Assembly: GCA_963828555.1 (NCBI GenBank)
Contig: CAWHEL010000002.1
Location: 124,001 to 188,000, forward strand
Length of the DNA stretch: 64,000 nt
Direction: 5' to 3'
DNA from: JADJPO01 sp963828555
GTDB taxonomy: Bacteria > Actinomycetota > Actinomycetes > Actinomycetales > Kineosporiaceae
Shown: piece by piece, positions 59,301 through 64,000 of the stretch
Layout of the letters: every line of letters starts with the position of its first letter
Numbering within the stretch: the first letter of the stretch is position 1
Position numbers and translations under genes: made by a program
The notes under the pieces: model-generated
What the model saw: only the letters and a program-made list of their open reading frames with translations
Databases searched by the model: none
What the model was told of the DNA's origin: nothing

Positions 59301-60712
59301 CACATGTGGCCGGGGTCGACTCGTCGACCCAGTCCTGCAAGGTCGTGATCCGCGACGCCGAGACCGGGACGCTGGTGCGCGAAGGGCGCGCCGGCCATCC
59401 CGACGGCACCGAGATCGATCCACAGCACTGGTGGACGGCCCTGCAGGAGGCCATGGCTGCCGCCGGCGGCCTGGACGATGTCGCCGCCGTGGCCGTCGGA
59501 GCCCAGCAGCACGGCATGGTCACCCTCGACGCCGCGGGTGACGTCGTCCGCCCGGCCCTGTTGTGGAACGACACCCGTTCGGCGCCGCAGGCCGCCCGGC
59601 TCACCGAGGAGCTGGGCGGGCCGCAGGCCTGGGCCGGCGGCGTCGGGTCGGTGCCGGTCGCCTCGTTCACCGTGTCCAAGCTCGCCTGGCTGGCCGAGCA
59701 CGAGCCGGACGCCGCCGCGCGAGTCGCCGCGGTGTGCCTGCCGCACGACTGGCTGACCTGGAGGCTGGCCGGCGCGCCCGGGCTGGACGCCCTGGTCACC
59801 GACCGCGGCGACGCCTCGGGCACCGGCTACTACTCCCCCGCCACCGGGGAGTACCGCCGCGACATCCTCGCCGCGGCACTGGGGCACGACGCCGTCCTGC
59901 CGCACGTCCTGGGCCCGGCGGACGCCGCGGGTTCCGTTGCGGCCCAAGGGTTCGCCTCGGGTGCGGTGCTCGGCCCCGGCACCGGCGACAACATGGCGGC
60001 GGCGCTCGGTCTGGGCGCGGCCGCCGGCGACGTCGTGGTCTCGATCGGCACCTCCGGCGTGGTCTCGGCGGTGGCCTCGGTGCCGGCCGCGGATCCCAGC
60101 GGCATCGTCGCCGGGTTCGCCGACGCCACCGGCAACTACCTGCCGCTGGTCTGCACCCTGAACGCCGCCCGGGTGCTGGACGCGACGGCGCGGATGCTCG
60201 GCGTCGACCTGGCCGCGCTCTCCGAGCTCGCGCTGTCGGCCCCGCCCGGATCAGGTGGCCTGGTGCTGGTGCCCTACCTGGAGGGCGAGCGCACGCCGAA
60301 CCGGCCCGAGGCCACGGGCGCGCTGCACGGGATCCGGCTGGAGACGGCTACCCCGGCGCACGTCGCCCGCGCGGCGATCGAGGGCCTGCTCTGCGGGCTG
60401 GCCGACGGGCTGGACGCCCTGGTCGCCCAGGGCGCCACGATCGAACGGATCCTGCTGGTCGGCGGCGGTGCGAAGTCGCAGGCCCTGCGCGAGATCGCCC
60501 CGTCGGTGCTGGCCCACCCGGTGGTGGTCCCACCGCCTGGGGAGTACGTCGCCGACGGCGCCGCCCGCCAGGCCGCGTGGGTGCTCTCCGGCGCTGCGGC
60601 TCCGCCCACCTGGACCCTCGCCGGCACGAAGACTTTCGAGGCCGACGTCACCCCCGGCGTCCGCGAGCGCTATGCCGAGGTGCGCGACCTCACCGCCACC
60701 CGCCCCCACTGA
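59297..60712 (+). CDS. xylB: Xylulokinase
   Basis: This 471-aa FGGY-family kinase phosphorylates D-xylulose. It has VDSSTQSCKVVIRDAETG (phosphate-1), the substrate segment GAQQHGMV, GPGTGDNMAAALG with the catalytic Asp, and ILLVGGGAKSQALREI (adenosine). The 4-bp overlap with xylA shows coupled translation. The pair delivers xylulose 5-phosphate to the pentose phosphate pathway. Confidence 0.96.
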   Translation: MTHVAGVDSSTQSCKVVIRDAETGTLVREGRAGHPDGTEIDPQHWWTALQEAMAAAGGLDDVAAVAVGAQQHGMVTLDAAGDVVRPALLWNDTRSAPQAARLTEELGGPQAWAGGVGSVPVASFTVSKLAWLAEHEPDAAARVAAVCLPHDWLTWRLAGAPGLDALVTDRGDASGTGYYSPATGEYRRDILAAALGHDAVLPHVLGPADAAGSVAAQGFASGAVLGPGTGDNMAAALGLGAAAGDVVVSIGTSGVVSAVASVPAADPSGIVAGFADATGNYLPLVCTLNAARVLDATARMLGVDLAALSELALSAPPGSGGLVLVPYLEGERTPNRPEATGALHGIRLETATPAHVARAAIEGLLCGLADGLDALVAQGATIERILLVGGGAKSQALREIAPSVLAHPVVVPPPGEYVADGAARQAAWVLSGAAAPPTWTLAGTKTFEADVTPGVRERYAEVRDLTATRPH

Positions 60713-60737
60713 CCCCGCCGACCTGCTCCTGCGAAAC

Positions 60738-60813
60738 CTGCTCATGCTCCGCGGGGGTACATGTTCGGGGTGCTGCAGAGGCCATTTCATGTACCCCTGC
60801 GGAGCATGAGCAG
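60738..60813. repeat. Long intergenic inverted repeat (CTCCGCGGGGGTACA family)
   Basis: Arms 60738-60763 and 60788-60813 match at 25 of 26 positions with a 24-nt loop. It lies between the convergent xylB and glucosidase genes. The arm is homologous to that at 51235; the left flank also repeats AAACCTGCTCATG from the apbE terminator. Confidence 0.85.
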
Positions 60814-60816
60814 CTT

Positions 60817-62283
60817 CTACAGGGAGGCGATGAGGTCGCGGTAGGCGTAGTAGCTGGCGCGGGGGCGGCGGTCGCCGGTGGCGAAGTCCACCCGCACCAG
60901 CCCGAACCGCTGGGTGTACCCGTGCGCCCACTCGAAGTTGTCCAGCAGCGACCAGGCGAAGTAGCCCAGCACGTCGGCACCCTGCTCGACCGCCGCCGCG
61001 AGCGCCTCCAAATGGCCGCGCAGGTACGCGATCCGATCCGGGTCAGGGATGGGCCCGGGCTCCTCGTCCTCGCGCACGTGCAGTGAGGCCCGGCTGTCGT
61101 GGTAAGCGGCGCCGTTCTCGGTGACCACCAGCGGCACCGGCGGGTACTGGTGGGCGAGCCGCACCAGCAGCACCCGCAGGCCGTCCGGTGTCACAGGCCA
61201 GCCCAAGGACGTCGCGTCGGGCCCGGGTGGGGCCATCGACACCACTTCCGTCCCCGGCAGCTCCGGTACCGGCGCGGCGCCGTCGCGGGTCCGCGGCTGC
61301 AGCAGGTGGTCGTTGTAGTAGTTGACCCCGAGGAAGTCCAGCGGCTGAGCGATCGTGCGCAGGTCCCCCTCGTGGATCACGCCGTCCAGCAGGGGCGTCA
61401 ACAGCTCCAGCGTGTCCTGCGGGTAGGTGCCGAGCAGCAGGGCGTCCAGCCACCACCGAGTGTGGACGCCGTCCAGCAGGTGGGCGGCGGGCAGCACCGT
61501 GGCCACCTCCGAGGCCGAGAGCCCGTCCGCCCCGCGGTAGCAGCCAGGGTTCAGCACGATCCCGAGCGAGTGGTCGGCCGGAGCCTGTTCACGCATCGCG
61601 GCCACCGCCTGGCCGTGGGCCAGCAGCAGATGGTGCGAGGCCCGCGCGGCCTGGCCGAGTTCCGTGCTGCCGGGGGCGTGCTCACCCGAGGCGTGGCCGA
61701 GCCAGGCCGAGCACCACGGCTCGTTCAGCGTGGCCCAGCGGCGCACCCGGTCACCGAGCGCCGCATGCGTGGCCACCGCATAGTCGGTGAACCGGTCCGC
61801 CACCTCGCGCACCGGCCAGCCGCCGATGTTCTGCAGCGGCTGCGGCAGATCCCAGTGGTAGAGGGTCACCCACGGCTCGATGCCGGCGGCGAGCAGTTCG
61901 TCCACCAACCGGTCGTAGAACGCCAGCCCCTTGCCGTTCAGCGGCCCCCTGCCTGTGCGCTGTACCCGGGGCCAGGCGATCGAGAACCGGTAGGCGTCGA
62001 CGCCGAGCCCGCGCAGCAGCGCGACGTCCTCGGCATAGCGGTGCACGTGGTCGCAGGCCACCGTGGCGTCGGAACCGTCACGAATCCGCCCACTCTCGTG
62101 ACAGAAGGTGTCCCAGATCGACTGCCCGCGCTGATCGGCGGCACCCTCGATCTGAAAGGCCGACGTCGCCGCACCCCAGACGAACCCGGCCGACAGCCCG
62201 GCCAGCCCCGACAGCCCAGACAGCCCCGCCTGGTTCCTCGGATCCGCCGGGACGCCCTCGTCCTTGCTCTGGCTGCTCACCAC
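60817..62283 (-). CDS. GH1 beta-glucosidase
   Basis: This is a 488-aa family 1 glycosidase that cleaves beta-glucosides. The acid/base Glu is E188 (TLNEPW) and the nucleophile is E389 (VTENG). The usual first motif FVWGAATSAFQIEGA is present. A short Leu/Ser/Gly repeat (LSGLSGLAGLSAG) precedes it. No signal peptide is seen, so it is probably intracellular and acts on imported cellobiose-like sugars. GTG 62283 and GTG 62280 are both possible; the latter is 6 nt after a TAGCGT box. A LacI-type operator is adjacent. Confidence 0.93.
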   Translation of the reverse strand: MVSSQSKDEGVPADPRNQAGLSGLSGLAGLSAGFVWGAATSAFQIEGAADQRGQSIWDTFCHESGRIRDGSDATVACDHVHRYAEDVALLRGLGVDAYRFSIAWPRVQRTGRGPLNGKGLAFYDRLVDELLAAGIEPWVTLYHWDLPQPLQNIGGWPVREVADRFTDYAVATHAALGDRVRRWATLNEPWCSAWLGHASGEHAPGSTELGQAARASHHLLLAHGQAVAAMREQAPADHSLGIVLNPGCYRGADGLSASEVATVLPAAHLLDGVHTRWWLDALLLGTYPQDTLELLTPLLDGVIHEGDLRTIAQPLDFLGVNYYNDHLLQPRTRDGAAPVPELPGTEVVSMAPPGPDATSLGWPVTPDGLRVLLVRLAHQYPPVPLVVTENGAAYHDSRASLHVREDEEPGPIPDPDRIAYLRGHLEALAAAVEQGADVLGYFAWSLLDNFEWAHGYTQRFGLVRVDFATGDRRPRASYYAYRDLIASL

Positions 62284-62286
62284 GCC

Positions 62287-62302
62287 ACGCTACAAGCGCT
62301 TG
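62287..62302 (-). promoter_or_regulatory. GH1 promoter with LacI-type operator
   Basis: On the minus strand TAGCGT (62287-62292) is the likely -10. Abutting it, CAAGCGCTTG (62293-62302) is a perfect palindrome with the central CG of LacI-family operators. It is also about 20 bp before the moaA -10 box. Confidence 0.6.
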
Positions 62303-62321
62303 CGATGCCGCCGTGCGCAGT

Positions 62322-62327
62322 TACCCT
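62322..62327 (+). promoter_or_regulatory. Putative leaderless -10 box of moaA
   Basis: TACCCT lies 5 nt before the ATG at 62333. Confidence 0.4.
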
Positions 62328-62332
62328 GACCC

Positions 62333-63382
62333 ATGACCACCCGACCGATCGATCCGCGTCTGATCGATTCCTTCGGCCGGGTCGCCACCGATCTCCGGGT
62401 GAGCCTCACCGACCGCTGCAATCTGCGCTGCTCCTACTGCATGCCCCCCGAGGGTCTGGACTGGATGCCCGACCCGCTGCTGCTCAGCGACGAGGAACTG
62501 ATCCGGCTGATCACCATCGCGGTGGAACGGCTCGGGGTCGAGGAGGTGCGGTTCACCGGTGGGGAACCCTTGCTGCGAAAGGGCCTGGAGGGCATCCTCG
62601 CCGCCACCACAGCGCTGCGGACGGCATCCGGCGGGGTACCGCAGACCGCGCTGACCACCAACGGGCTGGGCCTGGACAAGCGCGCGACGTCCCTGGTCGC
62701 GGCCGGGCTGCATCGGATCAACGTCAGCCTGGACACCCTCGACCGGGCCCGCTTCGCCCGGATCACCCATCGAGACCGGATGCCCGACGTGCTGGCCGGG
62801 CTGCACGCCGCCGCCGAGGCCGGCCTCACCCCGGTGAAGATCAACACCGTGCTGCTGCGCGGGGTGAACGACGACGAGGCTGCCGGCCTGCTGCGCTGGG
62901 CGATCGCGCACGGCTACGAGCTGCGCTTCATCGAACAGATGCCGCTCGACGCCCAGGGCTCCTGGGACCGGGACGAGATGGTGACAGCAGCCGAGATCCT
63001 CACCCAATTGCAGCAGGAGTTCACACTCGTCCCCACCGGCGCTGCGGCGCGGGGCGCTGAACCGGCGGAGACCTGGATGGTCGAGGGTGCGGCTGGGCTC
63101 ACCCCCACCGGCGGGCAGGCCAGGGTCGGCATCGTCGGCTCGGTCACCCGCCCGTTCTGCGGCGACTGCGACCGCACCCGGCTCACCGCCGACGGGCAGG
63201 TCCGCACCTGCCTGTTCTCGCGTACGGAGACCGACCTGCGGGCGCTGGTGCGTCAGGGTGCGGACGACGAACAGATCGCCGTGGTCTGGCGCACCGCCAT
63301 GTGGGGCAAGTTCGCCGGGCACGGCATCGACGACCCGTCGTTCCTGCAGCCCGACCGGCCGATGAGCGCGATCGGTGGCTGA
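62333..63382 (+). CDS. moaA: GTP 3',8-cyclase (molybdopterin synthesis)
   Basis: This 349-aa radical SAM enzyme makes 3',8-cH2GTP, the first intermediate of molybdopterin. C29, C33 and C36 in CNLRCSYC hold the SAM cluster. The second cluster has FCGDCDR and RTCLFS. FTGGEPLLRKG is the SAM-binding segment, and the C-terminal GG is present, which is needed for activity. MoaD overlaps its stop. The form II CODH-like enzyme would use the product. Confidence 0.96.
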   Translation: MTTRPIDPRLIDSFGRVATDLRVSLTDRCNLRCSYCMPPEGLDWMPDPLLLSDEELIRLITIAVERLGVEEVRFTGGEPLLRKGLEGILAATTALRTASGGVPQTALTTNGLGLDKRATSLVAAGLHRINVSLDTLDRARFARITHRDRMPDVLAGLHAAAEAGLTPVKINTVLLRGVNDDEAAGLLRWAIAHGYELRFIEQMPLDAQGSWDRDEMVTAAEILTQLQQEFTLVPTGAAARGAEPAETWMVEGAAGLTPTGGQARVGIVGSVTRPFCGDCDRTRLTADGQVRTCLFSRTETDLRALVRQGADDEQIAVVWRTAMWGKFAGHGIDDPSFLQPDRPMSAIGG

Positions 63383-63650
63383 GCCGACGATGAAGGTGAC
63401 GGTGCGCTACTTCGCCGGAGCCCGGGCAGCGTCCGGCATCGAGGAGGAGACGGTCGAGCTGGACGACGCCCGCGGTGCCGCTCCCACGATCTCCGCGCTG
63501 GCCGCAGTGCTGACCCGCCGGCACGGCCCCGAACTGACCAGGGTGCTGGCTGCCTGCTCGTTCCTGCTCGACGAGGTTGCCGGCTCGCGTGAGCGTGCCT
63601 TGCGCGACGGCGCCCAGGTCGACGTGCTCCCCCCGTTTGCGGGTGGCTGA
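63375..63650 (+). CDS. moaD: MoaD/ThiS-family sulfur carrier
   Basis: This 91-aa beta-grasp protein starts at GTG 63375, overlapping moaA. It ends in PPFAGG, the di-glycine tail that carries the thiocarboxylate sulfur. ThiS is the alternative, but the moaA neighbour favours molybdopterin synthase small subunit. No moaE is seen in the window. Confidence 0.88.
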   Translation: MAEPTMKVTVRYFAGARAASGIEEETVELDDARGAAPTISALAAVLTRRHGPELTRVLAACSFLLDEVAGSRERALRDGAQVDVLPPFAGG

Positions 63651-63683
63651 CCCGGTTCACCCCGTTCTGGCAGACTCCCAGCC

Positions 63684-64000
63684 ATGCGCAGACCCTTCAC
63701 GCAGGTCGACGTCTTCTCCGCCGAGCCCTTCGCGGGCAACCCGGTGGCGGTGGTGCTCGATGCAGACGGCCTGAGCACCGAGCAGATGCACGCGTTCGCC
63801 CGCTGGACCAACTTGTCCGAGACGACGTTCGTGCTGCCACCGAAGGCCGCCGGCGCGGACTACCAGGTGCGGATCTTCACCCCGGTCACCGAGCTGCCGT
63901 TCGCCGGCCACCCGACTCTGGGTACCTGCCACGCCTGGCTGGCGGCCGGCTCGGGCAGCCCGACGGACGGAAGAGTGATCCAGGAGTGCGGCGTCGGTCT
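63684..64000 (+). CDS. PhzF-family epimerase/isomerase (3' end outside window)
   Basis: The first 105 residues are present. FTQVDVFSAEPFAGNPVAVV is the typical N-terminus and NLSETTFVLPP carries the conserved catalytic Glu. VRIFTPVTELPFAGHPTLG follows. The family includes PhzF and DapF-like isomerases of unknown substrate. The gene continues past the right edge. Confidence 0.92.
   Translation, partial: MRRPFTQVDVFSAEPFAGNPVAVVLDADGLSTEQMHAFARWTNLSETTFVLPPKAAGADYQVRIFTPVTELPFAGHPTLGTCHAWLAAGSGSPTDGRVIQECGVG

Overview
This is a GC-rich (roughly 70 percent) actinobacterial chromosome segment. The lineage call rests on several things seen together. There are two F420-type luciferase-like oxidoreductases, an XPB helicase beside its usual actinobacterial partner gene, an isoniazid-inducible (IniBAC-like) dynamin cluster, a WXG100 protein, a HelD/HelR-type RNA polymerase ATPase, and many leaderless TANNNT promoters. 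The genus cannot be named from sequence alone. No rRNA, tRNA, CRISPR array, transposase or phage gene was seen. The window begins inside a HAD hydrolase gene and ends inside a PhzF-family gene.

Layout. 1-7.7 kb: acyl-CoA synthetase; a PadR regulator with two membrane proteins in a coupled operon; an AbiEi/DUF559-type protein bracketed by two copies of a 52-bp palindrome; two flavin-type oxidoreductases; a carbonic-anhydrase-like protein. 7.7-11.7 kb: XPB helicase and its partner. 11.8-21.3 kb: a probable extracytoplasmic flavin electron-transfer set (ferric-reductase-like membrane protein, FMN-binding protein, ApbE flavin transferase), an OmpR-type two-component system, a secreted cyclase, a CNNM/HlyC-type protein and an HtrA-type protease. 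A direct repeat of period 11 (CMCAG-N6-CMCAG) sits before the reductase, the regulator and the protease, suggesting one regulon. 21.3-24.4 kb: ABC exporter and divergent MarR regulator with two palindromic operators, plus an HD protein. 24.5-30 kb: DUF4031 protein, AsnC regulator and divergent amino-acid decarboxylase with an operator, secreted CAP protein, DUF2237 protein, a decayed adenosine deaminase and an acyltransferase.

30-39.8 kb holds the most distinctive system. It has a large LuxR/ATPase regulator, an IniB-like Gly/Asn-rich protein, two dynamin-type GTPases (IniA- and IniC-like) with overlapping ends, a divergent acidic protein, and a membrane-anchored Hsp70 with a Thr/Pro-rich tail. 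It looks like a cell-envelope stress module.

39.8-54 kb: cupin, a lone WXG100 protein, a HelR-like ATPase, and a form II CO-dehydrogenase-like (xanthine oxidase family) enzyme whose three subunits (coxS-L-M order) are separated from maturation genes (XdhC-like, CoxE-like VWA, MoxR ATPase). 53.8-64 kb: aldose epimerase, membrane protein, patatin, xylR/xylAB with paired operators, GH1 beta-glucosidase with a LacI-type operator, and moaA-moaD. The molybdopterin genes would supply cofactor to the CODH-like enzyme.

Long-stemmed intergenic inverted repeats recur through the window in at least three sequence families.
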